Shown piece after piece: positions 1 to 6,114 of a DNA stretch of 9,460 nucleotides; position 1 is the first letter of the stretch, and the number at the start of each line of letters is the position of its first letter. The position numbers and the translations under genes are program-made. Under the pieces are notes generated by a model, which saw nothing but the letters and a program-made list of their open reading frames with translations, searched no databases and was not told where the DNA came from. The stretch comes from an uncultured Bacteroidota bacterium (GTDB lineage Bacteria > Bacteroidota > Bacteroidia > Chitinophagales > Chitinophagaceae), in NCBI GenBank assembly GCA_946479055.1, contig CAMLEX010000142.1:1-9460 (forward strand), given 5' to 3'.

Positions 1-523
1 TGCTGATGTTTCGCTGATCCTGGGACCTGTAGCTACCAATTTTTCTGATAATGGCATCAACCTGGTTAGAGTTACTTCTGCTAATGATATGTATAACGCC
101 TGCCATCAATTATTTGAAGAAACAGACATTGCAATCATGTCAGCCGCAGTAGCAGATTACATGCCGGTAACAAAAGCAGAACAGAAAATCAAAAAGAAGG
201 ATGACAACCTTAACCTTGAACTTACTAAAACAAAAGATATTTTAAAAAGTCTTGGTGAAAAGAAGAGGAAAGGACAAATACTGGTAGGATTTGCTTTAGA
301 AACGGTGAATGAGAAACAATATGCTTTGGAAAAATTGAATAAGAAAAATGCGGATATGATTGTTTTAAATTCATTGAATGATGAAGGAGCAGGTTTTGGC
401 CACGATACAAATAAGATCACTATTTTTCAAAAAGGAGGAATAGAGACTCATTTTGATACAAAGTTGAAGGAGGACGTGGCAAAAGATATCGTAGAAACAA
501 TTATAAAATCTTACTATGCTTAA
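1..523 (+). CDS. coaBC: Bifunctional phosphopantothenoylcysteine decarboxylase / phosphopantothenate-cysteine ligase, 3' part
   Basis: This is the C-terminal half of CoaBC, which makes 4'-phosphopantetheine in coenzyme A synthesis by joining cysteine to phosphopantothenate (CoaB) and decarboxylating the product (CoaC). The frame is open from base 2, so the gene begins before the window and the flavin-binding CoaC half is missing. CoaB landmarks are visible in order: SAAVADYMPV, the lysine-rich EQKIKKKDD, LTKTKDIL, LVGFALET and NADMIVLNSLNDEGAGFG followed by HDTNKITIF. These match the nucleotide- and substrate-binding segments of CoaB enzymes. The first in-frame ATG, at 89, is internal and is not the true start. 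The stop overlaps the next gene by 8 bp, indicating translational coupling. Identity is confident; only the 5' boundary is unknown. Confidence 0.93.
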   Translation, partial: ADVSLILGPVATNFSDNGINLVRVTSANDMYNACHQLFEETDIAIMSAAVADYMPVTKAEQKIKKKDDNLNLELTKTKDILKSLGEKKRKGQILVGFALETVNEKQYALEKLNKKNADMIVLNSLNDEGAGFGHDTNKITIFQKGGIETHFDTKLKEDVAKDIVETIIKSYYA

Positions 524-1433
524 AAAAACGGGTTTTCTTTTTGTTATAATTTTTTGGATTAGCTATGCGCAATCCCAGGAAATACAAGCCCGGCTTACTG
601 TAATGGCAGGCAAGATCAGCACGCAAGTAAATAGAAATGTTTTTCAAACCCTGCAGACATCACTGACCAATTTTATTAATAACCGGAAATGGACGACAGA
701 TGCATTCCAGGCAAATGAAAAGATCCAGTGCAACTTTCTATTGAATATTGATCAGGAGTTGGGCAACAATATGTATAAGGGCAAGCTTACAGTTCAGGCA
801 GCACGGCCTGTTCATAGCACTACCTATGATTCTCCGATCATCAATTTTTTAGATGATGATGTTGTATTTCGTTACCAGGAATTTCAGCCAATTGAATTTA
901 ACGAAAACAGGGTTCAGGGCAACGATCCTGTTGCAGCCAATCTGCCAGCGGTACTTGCTTATTATGTAAATATTATCCTTGGATTTGATTATGGTTCTTT
1001 CTCCCTGCGGGGTGGTGACGCTTATTTTAAAAAAGCCTGGAATATCGTGAACAATGCGCCTGAAAGCCGTGATATAACTGGCTGGAAATCGTTTGAAAAT
1101 ATCAGGAATCGTTATTGGCTTGCTGAAAATTTGAATAATAACCGGTTTGCTTTGTTGCATGACGCATTGTATTCCTATTACCGGTCTGGCATGGACCTTT
1201 TTTATGAAAATGAGAATGAAGGGAGAAACGGAATAATAAATAGCCTTAATTTTTTGAATACCCTGAATACTGACAATCCCAATTCGATGATTATGCAATT
1301 TTTTTTCCAGGGGAAAAGCTCTGAGTTGGTAAAAGTTTTCAGCAGAGCAAATAATGATATAAAAACCAGGGCCAGGGACATATTGACTAAAATAGATATT
1401 ACTAATGCCACAGCTTACAAAGAATTAAAATGA
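516..1433 (+). CDS. porD: DUF4835 family protein (type IX secretion-associated PorD-like)
   Basis: A 305-residue exported protein. Residues 1-18 form a signal peptide (KK, a hydrophobic run FLFVIIFWIS, then SYA before QSQE), so it should be periplasmic or outer-membrane associated. The mature start (QEIQARLTVMAGKIS) and the following segment with NRNVFQTLQTSLTNFINNRK and W-T-T-D-A-F are typical of the Bacteroidota family DUF4835, which normally sits directly after coaBC. From memory, members are now annotated as PorD and linked to the type IX secretion system; its exact role is not visible from sequence. It starts inside the coaBC end and shares ATGA with the next gene, so the three genes are probably one transcript. 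There are no transmembrane segments after the signal peptide. The family call is firm; the PorD name is less so. Confidence 0.82.
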   Translation: MLKKTGFLFVIIFWISYAQSQEIQARLTVMAGKISTQVNRNVFQTLQTSLTNFINNRKWTTDAFQANEKIQCNFLLNIDQELGNNMYKGKLTVQAARPVHSTTYDSPIINFLDDDVVFRYQEFQPIEFNENRVQGNDPVAANLPAVLAYYVNIILGFDYGSFSLRGGDAYFKKAWNIVNNAPESRDITGWKSFENIRNRYWLAENLNNNRFALLHDALYSYYRSGMDLFYENENEGRNGIINSLNFLNTLNTDNPNSMIMQFFFQGKSSELVKVFSRANNDIKTRARDILTKIDITNATAYKELK

Positions 1434-1903
1434 GAAAACTGTTTTTGATCTTTCTGATTCTTTCTTTTTTATTTTCTTGTTCCGATAAAAATAAGATGCC
1501 CAAAGGAGTACTGCCCAGGAAAAAAATGCAGGAAGTAATGTGGGATATGATCAGAGCGGGAGAATTTCTGAACAGCTATGTATTTAATAAAGATACCTCA
1601 TTAGATAAAATTGCAGAAAGCCAGAAATGGCATAACAAAATATACCAGTTACATAAAATCACTAAAAGAGACTTCGACAGGAGTTATGCATATTACGAGT
1701 CTCACCCTGTTTTAATGAGGGCGATATTGGATTCACTGAGTAAAAAACAGGCTCAACCAAAAATACCGCCTGGTCAGGGGACACAAATATCAAAAGACTC
1801 GCTGAATAAAAAAGACTCCATTACACTAAAAAATAAAAGAAAAAGAATTATTGATACACTCAATAGGAAAAGAATATTGAAAAAAATCTCCAATACGCAA
1901 TAA
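1430..1903 (+). CDS. DUF4296-type lipoprotein
   Basis: A 157-residue predicted lipoprotein. The N-terminus (MRKLFLIFLILSFLFSC) is a type II signal peptide with lipobox L-F-S-C and lipidated Cys17. The acidic and lysine residues right after the cysteine (SDKNK) resemble the surface-export signal of Bacteroidota lipoproteins, but this is suggestive only. Residues of about 22-110 contain the alpha-helical DUF4296 pattern: a proline near the start (MPKGVLPRKKMQEVMWDMI), W-H-N-K-I, and F-D-R-S-Y-A-Y-Y-E-S-H-P. The tail from about residue 108 is low-complexity, rich in Lys, Ser and Asn, and probably disordered. Function is unknown. The 4-bp ATGA overlap with the preceding gene suggests coupling with the PorD-like protein, so a role in envelope biogenesis is plausible but inferred. 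Confidence 0.8.
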   Translation: MRKLFLIFLILSFLFSCSDKNKMPKGVLPRKKMQEVMWDMIRAGEFLNSYVFNKDTSLDKIAESQKWHNKIYQLHKITKRDFDRSYAYYESHPVLMRAILDSLSKKQAQPKIPPGQGTQISKDSLNKKDSITLKNKRKRIIDTLNRKRILKKISNTQ

Positions 1904-1956
1904 TCTTGTTTTAGAAAAGACAACTTTCCTATTTTTATTTTCTTATTTTTCATAAT
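1904..1956 (+). terminator. Possible weak intrinsic terminator after the lipoprotein gene
   Basis: Just after the lipoprotein stop, a short imperfect stem (GAAAAG / CTTTCC around ACAA) is followed by a very T-rich stretch with several T4-T5 runs. The stem is weak and has a mismatch, so this is a tentative call. It fits the break between the coaBC group and the CoA-transferase pair. Confidence 0.25.
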
Positions 1957-2054
1957 AAATGAGCCATAAAAATTTCAGAGCAATTTATATTAGCCTGCAA
2001 TGATTTCCGTCCAAGGCGGGACCATTTGGCTAAAATCAAATTAAAAAAGTGCAA

Positions 2055-2753
2055 ATGAATAAAGTTGTTTCAACGGCCGAAGAAGCGATCCGGGATATTC
2101 AGGATGATCATGTACTAATGCTTGGAGGTTTTGGTTTGTGCGGAATTCCGGAAAACTGTATTGCAGCATTGGTGAAAAAAGGAGTGAAGCAACTTACCTG
2201 TATATCCAATAATGCCGGCGTAGATGATTTCGGGATCGGTTTAATGCTTCAGAAGAGGCAGGTAAAGAAAATGATCGCATCTTATGTGGGAGAAAATGCA
2301 GAGTTTGAAAGGCAACTATTAAGCGGTGAATTGGAAGTAGAACTGATTCCACAAGGCACATTAGCCACAAGATGTTTAGCGGCAGGGTATGGTATGCCTG
2401 CTATTTTTACACCAGCCGGTGTAGGAACAGAAGTGGCCGATGGAAAAGAAATCAGAAATTTCAATGGAAAGGATTACCTGATGGAATATGCATTCAATGC
2501 TGATTTTGCGATTGTCAAGGCATGGAAAGGGGATACACAAGGTAATCTCATTTACAAAGAAACAGCCCGGAATTTCAATCCCCTGATGGCAATGGCGGGA
2601 AAAGTAACTATTGCAGAAGTAGAAGAGTTGGTTCCAGCGGGTGCATTAGATCCTAATATTATTCATACACCGGGCATTTATGTCCACCGGATATTCCAGG
2701 GAAAAGGATATGAAAAAAGAATTGAGCAAAGAACAGTGAGGAAAGCCAAATAA
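2055..2753 (+). CDS. scoA: 3-oxoacid (succinyl-CoA type) CoA-transferase, subunit A
   Basis: Alpha subunit (232 residues) of a class I CoA-transferase. With the following gene it moves CoA between succinyl-CoA or another acyl-CoA and a 3-oxoacid such as acetoacetate in the cytoplasm. The glycine-rich family I signature is at residues about 24-34 (GGFGLCGIPEN). Other family segments are the NNAGVDDFGIGLML region, FTPAGVGTEVADGKE and the end of the chain around A-L-D-P-N-I-I-H-T-P-G-I-Y-V. The length is typical for the subunit. I chose ATG at 2055; a GTG two codons upstream at 2049 would add only Met-Gln, and neither has a clear Shine-Dalgarno, as is usual in this phylum. The exact acceptor (acetoacetate, 3-oxoadipate or another) cannot be read from sequence alone. 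Confidence 0.93.
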   Translation: MNKVVSTAEEAIRDIQDDHVLMLGGFGLCGIPENCIAALVKKGVKQLTCISNNAGVDDFGIGLMLQKRQVKKMIASYVGENAEFERQLLSGELEVELIPQGTLATRCLAAGYGMPAIFTPAGVGTEVADGKEIRNFNGKDYLMEYAFNADFAIVKAWKGDTQGNLIYKETARNFNPLMAMAGKVTIAEVEELVPAGALDPNIIHTPGIYVHRIFQGKGYEKRIEQRTVRKAK

Positions 2754-2778
2754 GTCAAACAAGTCAAATAAGTCAATA
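2752..2778 (+). repeat. Three tandem copies of a 9-bp unit between scoA and scoB
   Basis: AAGTCAAAC, AAGTCAAAT and AAGTCAATA lie back to back. They begin in the scoA stop codon and end on the first base of the scoB ATG, filling the whole 24-bp junction. The unit probably expanded by slippage. It sets the spacing between the two subunits, and copy changes of 9 bp would not affect either frame. Confidence 0.8.
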
Positions 2779-3434
2779 TGGCCCTCACTAAGGAGCAAAT
2801 AGCGCAGCGGATAGCTAAAGAATTAAAGGATGGTTATTATGTGAACCTGGGCATCGGTATACCAACATTAGTAGCCAACTATATTCCTGAAGGTATAAAA
2901 GTTGTTTTTCAAAGTGAAAATGGTTTGCTTGGAATGGGGCCATTTCCTTTAGAAGGTGAAGAAGATCCTGATTTAATCAATGCAGGTAAACAAACTATTA
3001 CAACACTACCCGGATCTTCTTTTTTTGATTCAGCAATGAGTTTTGGAATGATAAGAGCTGGCAAAGTTGACCTTACTATTCTGGGCGCTATGGAAGTAAG
3101 CGAGCAGGGAGATATTGCGAATTGGAAGATCCCCGGCAAAATGGTAAAGGGTATGGGGGGCGCAATGGACCTTGTAGCAAGCGCCAAAAATATAATTGTA
3201 GCCATGGTGCATAGTAACCCCAAAGGAGAATCAAAACTTTTACCAAAATGTACTCTACCCCTTACAGGCTTAAGATGTGTAAAAAAGATTGTTTCTGATC
3301 TGGGTGTACTGAATGTTACTCAGGAGGGGTTTAGACTACTGGAGAGGGCTCCAGGTGTCAGCGTTGAAGAAATAAAAGCCAAAACAGCAGGTAAATTGAT
3401 AGTTGATATGGAGATACCGGAAATGCAATTTTGA
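2778..3434 (+). CDS. scoB: 3-oxoacid CoA-transferase, subunit B
   Basis: Beta subunit (218 residues) of the class I CoA-transferase, carrying the catalytic glutamate that forms the glutamyl-CoA thioester intermediate. The signature F-Q-S-E-N-G-L-L-G is at residues 44-52, with Glu47 as the expected nucleophile. The N-terminus (NLGIGIPTLVANYIPEG) and the middle (SFFDSAMSFGMIRAGKVDLT, then LGAMEVSEQGDIANWKIPGK) are standard family blocks. It lies 24 bp after scoA and is expected to be co-transcribed as a 1:1 pair. It ends 31 bp before the stop of the convergent regulator gene; a small AGCTC/GAGCT inverted repeat in that gap is the only termination-like signal. Confidence in the family is high; substrate specificity is not determined. 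Confidence 0.94.
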   Translation: MALTKEQIAQRIAKELKDGYYVNLGIGIPTLVANYIPEGIKVVFQSENGLLGMGPFPLEGEEDPDLINAGKQTITTLPGSSFFDSAMSFGMIRAGKVDLTILGAMEVSEQGDIANWKIPGKMVKGMGGAMDLVASAKNIIVAMVHSNPKGESKLLPKCTLPLTGLRCVKKIVSDLGVLNVTQEGFRLLERAPGVSVEEIKAKTAGKLIVDMEIPEMQF

Positions 3435-3465
3435 AACTCAGCTCCTGCATGGCTTAGAGCTCTCT

Positions 3466-4116
3466 TTAATCAATAAGATTATTTTTTACAGCAAAGAAAA
3501 CAAGGCCGGCTGTATTCTTACTTCCAAAACGTTCCATCAACCTGTCTTTAATGGCTTCTACCGTACGTGGGCTGATCTCCATTTTCTGAGCTATTTCCTG
3601 CGCTGTGAATTCCATGCAGATAAAACGCAATACATCTCTTTCTTTATCGCTAAGAGTTACTTCATTATTAAGGGAAGGGACAACTTTCTGACGGGAATGT
3701 GATTTTTTCAGAAGAATACGGTTCACAAAATTATTGAGATAATATCCTTTTTCATATACCTCCATGATGGCCCTTCTTATTTCCTGGGGATCCGCATTTT
3801 TCAACATGTATCCGTTTGCGCCATTCTCCATCAGGTGGTAAACAAAACGCTCATCTTCATACATGCTCAGAACAAGAACTTTGATGGCAGGGTATTGTTT
3901 ACTGATGATCTTTGTGGCTTCAATGCCATCCTTTCCTGGCATGCGTAGATCCATCAGTACCACGTCGGGTTCAGATTGGGCGATGCCAGCAAGCAGATCA
4001 TCACCATTTTCGGCTTCTTGCACAAATTTGATGTTGGTAAAAGGGCGTAGCGAAAGGATAACCCCTCTCCGGAAGATTTTATGATCGTCAGCAATAGCTA
4101 CCTTAATGATTCCCAT
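3466..4116 (-). CDS. LuxR/NarL-family response regulator (RR1), partner of the adjacent kinase
   Basis: A two-component transcription factor of 216 residues. The receiver domain spans about residues 4-120: acidic pair Asp10-Asp11 in IADDHKIFRRG, phospho-acceptor Asp56 in VVLMDLRMPG, Ser84 and Lys106. A linker leads to a LuxR-type helix-turn-helix at about 150-212 (LSDKERDVLRFI, TAQEIAQKM, ISPRTVEAIKDRLMERFG). The ATG at 4116 gives an N-terminus in register with the two paralogs in this window. A longer frame from a TTG at 4155 would add 13 unrelated residues touching the kinase stop, so I reject it. The start is 39 bp after the kinase stop, so the two are almost certainly co-transcribed and act as a cognate pair. 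The regulon is not visible; see the promoter-spacer dyads at 6246-6277 and 8384-8415. Confidence 0.93.
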   Translation of the reverse strand: MGIIKVAIADDHKIFRRGVILSLRPFTNIKFVQEAENGDDLLAGIAQSEPDVVLMDLRMPGKDGIEATKIISKQYPAIKVLVLSMYEDERFVYHLMENGANGYMLKNADPQEIRRAIMEVYEKGYYLNNFVNRILLKKSHSRQKVVPSLNNEVTLSDKERDVLRFICMEFTAQEIAQKMEISPRTVEAIKDRLMERFGSKNTAGLVFFAVKNNLID

Positions 4117-4155
4117 AGTTTCAGATAAAACGGTGAATTTAGCAAATAAACACAA

Positions 4156-4986
4156 CTACTGGTACGGGTCGTCTTTGGGTAACTCAATGGTTACTTTATA
4201 ATAGGTTTGCGAAATGTCTTTTTCAAAATAGATGCTACCTCTTGCTACCCTCAGACGGCTACTGATATTTTTTAATCCAAGTCCGATATTGCTTTTGTTC
4301 AGTTTATCAAAATCCGTTTGTATAATACCCCGTCCGTCATGATGAATACGAAGATAGAATTTATCGCCGTGGACATTTTGTGTAAGATGAATAAAACTTG
4401 AGCTACTGTGTTTTAAAATGTTATTGATCAATTCCTGTACAATACGGAAAATAATCAATTCTTTTTCGGGTTTTAGCCTATCCCTGTAATCATGAAACCG
4501 GCTGCTGGCATTCATACTTCCCGATCCGCTGATCTTCTGGAATACATCGTTAATAGCAGATTCCAGGCCAAAATTCTTTAGGGTTGGGGGCATCAGGCTA
4601 TGGCTGATATTACGCACCAGTTGTATGGTATCGTCAATGATTTGCCTTGCCTGGAAAATAGCCTGCAGCTGAGTTGCTTTATCCTGGTTGACCAAATTTT
4701 CATTCAGGTAAAGCCGGGCAGTGGCTAATAATGGTCCGGCATCATCATGTAAATCCGCAGCAAGACGTTGACGTTCTTCCTCCTGCAGGCGGATAGAAGC
4801 GTCAAGTAATATTTTTTGTTGCTCCTCTTCCATTTTTTGCAACGTGCGTTGATAGCGGGATACTTTACGCTGGTGGAAGATGATAAAAAGTACCAGCCCA
4901 ACAGTCAATACAAGCATACCCATGGTGCCGATGAACAGCACAGAGGAGACTCCTGAAGATGGGTTAGTGGCTTGTAGTAAAAACAT
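4156..4986 (-). CDS. HisKA_3-type sensor histidine kinase with a single membrane anchor
   Basis: Kinase of 276 residues. About 15 residues precede a single transmembrane helix at roughly 16-38 (VLFIGTMGMLVLTVGLVLFI), followed by a coiled-coil-like cytoplasmic linker. The HisKA_3 dimerisation and phosphoacceptor region is at about 68-130 with His80 in RQRLAADLHDDAGPLL. An HATPase_c domain follows: N box around Asn188-Asn189 (ELINNILKH), G1 at Asp217 (HDGRG) and G2 at 235-238 (GLGL). There is no PAS, GAF or periplasmic domain, so it needs a signal from elsewhere. The membrane protein encoded immediately upstream, 21 bp away, is the obvious candidate. It should phosphorylate the response regulator encoded downstream, and possibly the two orphan regulators further right, which have very similar receivers. 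All catalytic boxes look intact. Confidence 0.93.
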   Translation of the reverse strand: MFLLQATNPSSGVSSVLFIGTMGMLVLTVGLVLFIIFHQRKVSRYQRTLQKMEEEQQKILLDASIRLQEEERQRLAADLHDDAGPLLATARLYLNENLVNQDKATQLQAIFQARQIIDDTIQLVRNISHSLMPPTLKNFGLESAINDVFQKISGSGSMNASSRFHDYRDRLKPEKELIIFRIVQELINNILKHSSSSFIHLTQNVHGDKFYLRIHHDGRGIIQTDFDKLNKSNIGLGLKNISSRLRVARGSIYFEKDISQTYYKVTIELPKDDPYQ

Positions 4987-5007
4987 ATGGTTTGGGGTGG
5001 GTGTAAT

Positions 5008-5586
5008 TTATTTCATATCCATATCCAAATAGGGTACCTGAGATTGGTTAAGAGAATTTGTTTTATGTTGGTGGGACGTTATTAGCATAGCTACTGCAAA
5101 AAATAAATTTTTCAAAAGTTCGGCAATGGAAGCATAATCCCAATAATTCTGAAACTCAGCCTCAGCCTTCGGCATATAGTTAGCCAATATATTAAAGAAA
5201 AAAGAACCGCCTAAATATAAAAGAATTCCTACGCATAGCCAGAAAGTAGGATGATTATAAATAAAGCCAGTTTTATTGTTTTTGGAGTGATCGTAAAAGA
5301 AAAGAAAAATATATACGAATAAAAGTATTGTTTCGACTCCAATTGATATAGAATCGAGCCCCCGGGACGTTAAGCCAAAATATACATGAAATATAAAAAA
5401 GCAAATGGAAAGTGATAAGATCAACTTTTTTATTTTTTTATTGCCGATACCAAGTGAAATTAAAAAGGCCAGGGAAATATATTCAAATGATGTATATAAG
5501 AAAAAATATAGAGTCTGAGTCTTGGATGGCAAGAAATCGTATATGCTCATAAAAATGAAAGCTGCCATTCCATAGATGGCAATCAT
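5008..5586 (-). CDS. Multi-helix integral membrane protein, putative sensory partner of the histidine kinase
   Basis: I do not recognise a named family. From the first ATG it has 192 residues and about six hydrophobic helices, around IAIYGMAAFIFMSIYDF, FFLYTSFEYISLAFLISLGI, LILSLSICFFIFHVYFGL, GVETILLFVYIFLFFY, FWLCVGILLYLGGSFFFNIL and AELLKNLFFAVAMLI, ending in a short polar tail. The frame is open upstream to a stop at 5715-5713 and encodes one more helix (LFLHIAIYSYLILPILLFF, then basic KLRKR). The full protein is therefore probably a seven-helix protein starting near 5679, but no ATG, GTG, TTG or CTG exists in that extension. It is the first gene of an operon with the kinase, 21 bp upstream of it, which suggests that it senses the stimulus for the kinase. 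That role is inferred from context only. Confidence 0.75.
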   Translation of the reverse strand: MIAIYGMAAFIFMSIYDFLPSKTQTLYFFLYTSFEYISLAFLISLGIGNKKIKKLILSLSICFFIFHVYFGLTSRGLDSISIGVETILLFVYIFLFFYDHSKNNKTGFIYNHPTFWLCVGILLYLGGSFFFNILANYMPKAEAEFQNYWDYASIAELLKNLFFAVAMLITSHQHKTNSLNQSQVPYLDMDMK

Positions 5587-5695
5587 TAACGGAATACGTT
5601 TTCTTAGTTTGGGAAAAAAAAGGAGTATCGGTAAAATTAGGTATGAATAAATTGCAATATGTAAAAAAAGTTTTTCTATTACTTTGGATTTTGTC

Positions 5696-5727
5696 CAAAA
5701 ATAGAAAAACTTTTAAATGAAGTGAAA
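5696..5727 (-). promoter_or_regulatory. Predicted promoter of the membrane protein-kinase-regulator operon
   Basis: On the minus strand, TATTTTTG (5703-5696) matches the Bacteroidota -7 box TAnnTTTG exactly. A -33-like TTTC (5727-5724, consensus TTTG) lies 20 bp upstream. The predicted transcription start near 5691 is only about 10 nt before the point where the first helix of the membrane protein begins to be encoded, implying a very short leader. Confidence 0.5.
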
Positions 5728-5737
5728 CTTTTTAAAC

Positions 5738-5806
5738 TTAATCTTCCCAAATAAAAACTTGAAGATCATCAGTTGGAACTTGTCTTGAAATCAGTGCCTT
5801 TTTCAT
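5738..5806 (-). CDS. Very short ORF (22 codons), hypothetical peptide
   Basis: An ATG-initiated frame encodes a 22-residue peptide starting MKKALISRQV and ending VFIWED. It is too short to call on coding grounds alone. It is listed because its ATG and first codon lie in an 18-bp sequence (AACGTTACTGTTATGAAA read on the minus strand) that recurs exactly at 8121-8138, where it again begins a short ORF. It lies upstream of the predicted operon promoter, so it would need its own transcript. No signal peptide or known leader motif is evident. It may equally be non-coding. Confidence 0.25.
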   Translation of the reverse strand: MKKALISRQVPTDDLQVFIWED

Positions 5807-5818
5807 AACAGTAACGTT
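5801..5818 (-). repeat. 18-bp shared sequence, copy 1 (inverted relative to copy 2)
   Basis: The plus strand reads TTTCATAACAGTAACGTT, the exact reverse complement of 8121-8138. Similarity stops sharply on both sides. An exact 18-bp match between two gaps of one short window is unlikely by chance. In both copies the embedded ATGAAA opens a short ORF. Confidence 0.7.
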
Positions 5819-5868
5819 TTTTGTGTTCTTTAATCGATTCGGATGTAAAAATTGATATTGTGGCGCGG

Positions 5869-5920
5869 GAATTCTATAGGGGTAAATTCGGTTATAAACA
5901 CTTAGATCTTTATAGAATTC
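5869..5920. repeat. 10-bp perfect inverted repeat with 32-bp spacer
   Basis: GAATTCTATA (5869-5878) and TATAGAATTC (5911-5920) are perfect inverted arms. They could form a hairpin in RNA or be two operator half-sites. There is no T-run on either side, so it is not an obvious terminator. Confidence 0.5.
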
Positions 5921-6114
5921 AATACAGTAAAGGGTTATAGGTTATTTTCCGTAGTTGATCTACCTTCTAATAAAGAGTAAATTAACTATTATTAGTTAGT
6001 ATTTTTACTGTAAATATAATGGTAGATTAGCTAAGAGTATACACTATTCAGAAATAATTATCCACGATTGTGGAAAGGAGAGCCTTGTATTATTTTAATA
6101 AAATCACTACCAGG

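Noticed and set aside
849..1298. 149-codon minus-strand ORF inside the PorD-like gene
   Set aside because: It is antisense to a well-supported coding frame, and its product has no recognisable motif.
3403..3702. 99-codon plus-strand ORF overlapping the scoB end and RR1
   Set aside because: It is antisense to the helix-turn-helix domain of RR1, which has clear family motifs, and has no domain of its own.
4117..4155. Longer RR1 start at TTG 4155
   Set aside because: It adds 13 residues that neither paralog has and abuts the kinase stop. ATG 4116 gives a start in register with the family.
5483..5698. 71-codon minus-strand ORF overlapping the start of the membrane protein
   Set aside because: It begins with a TTG inside the predicted -7 box and is an out-of-frame shadow of the membrane protein extension. 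Its product lacks hydrophobic helices.
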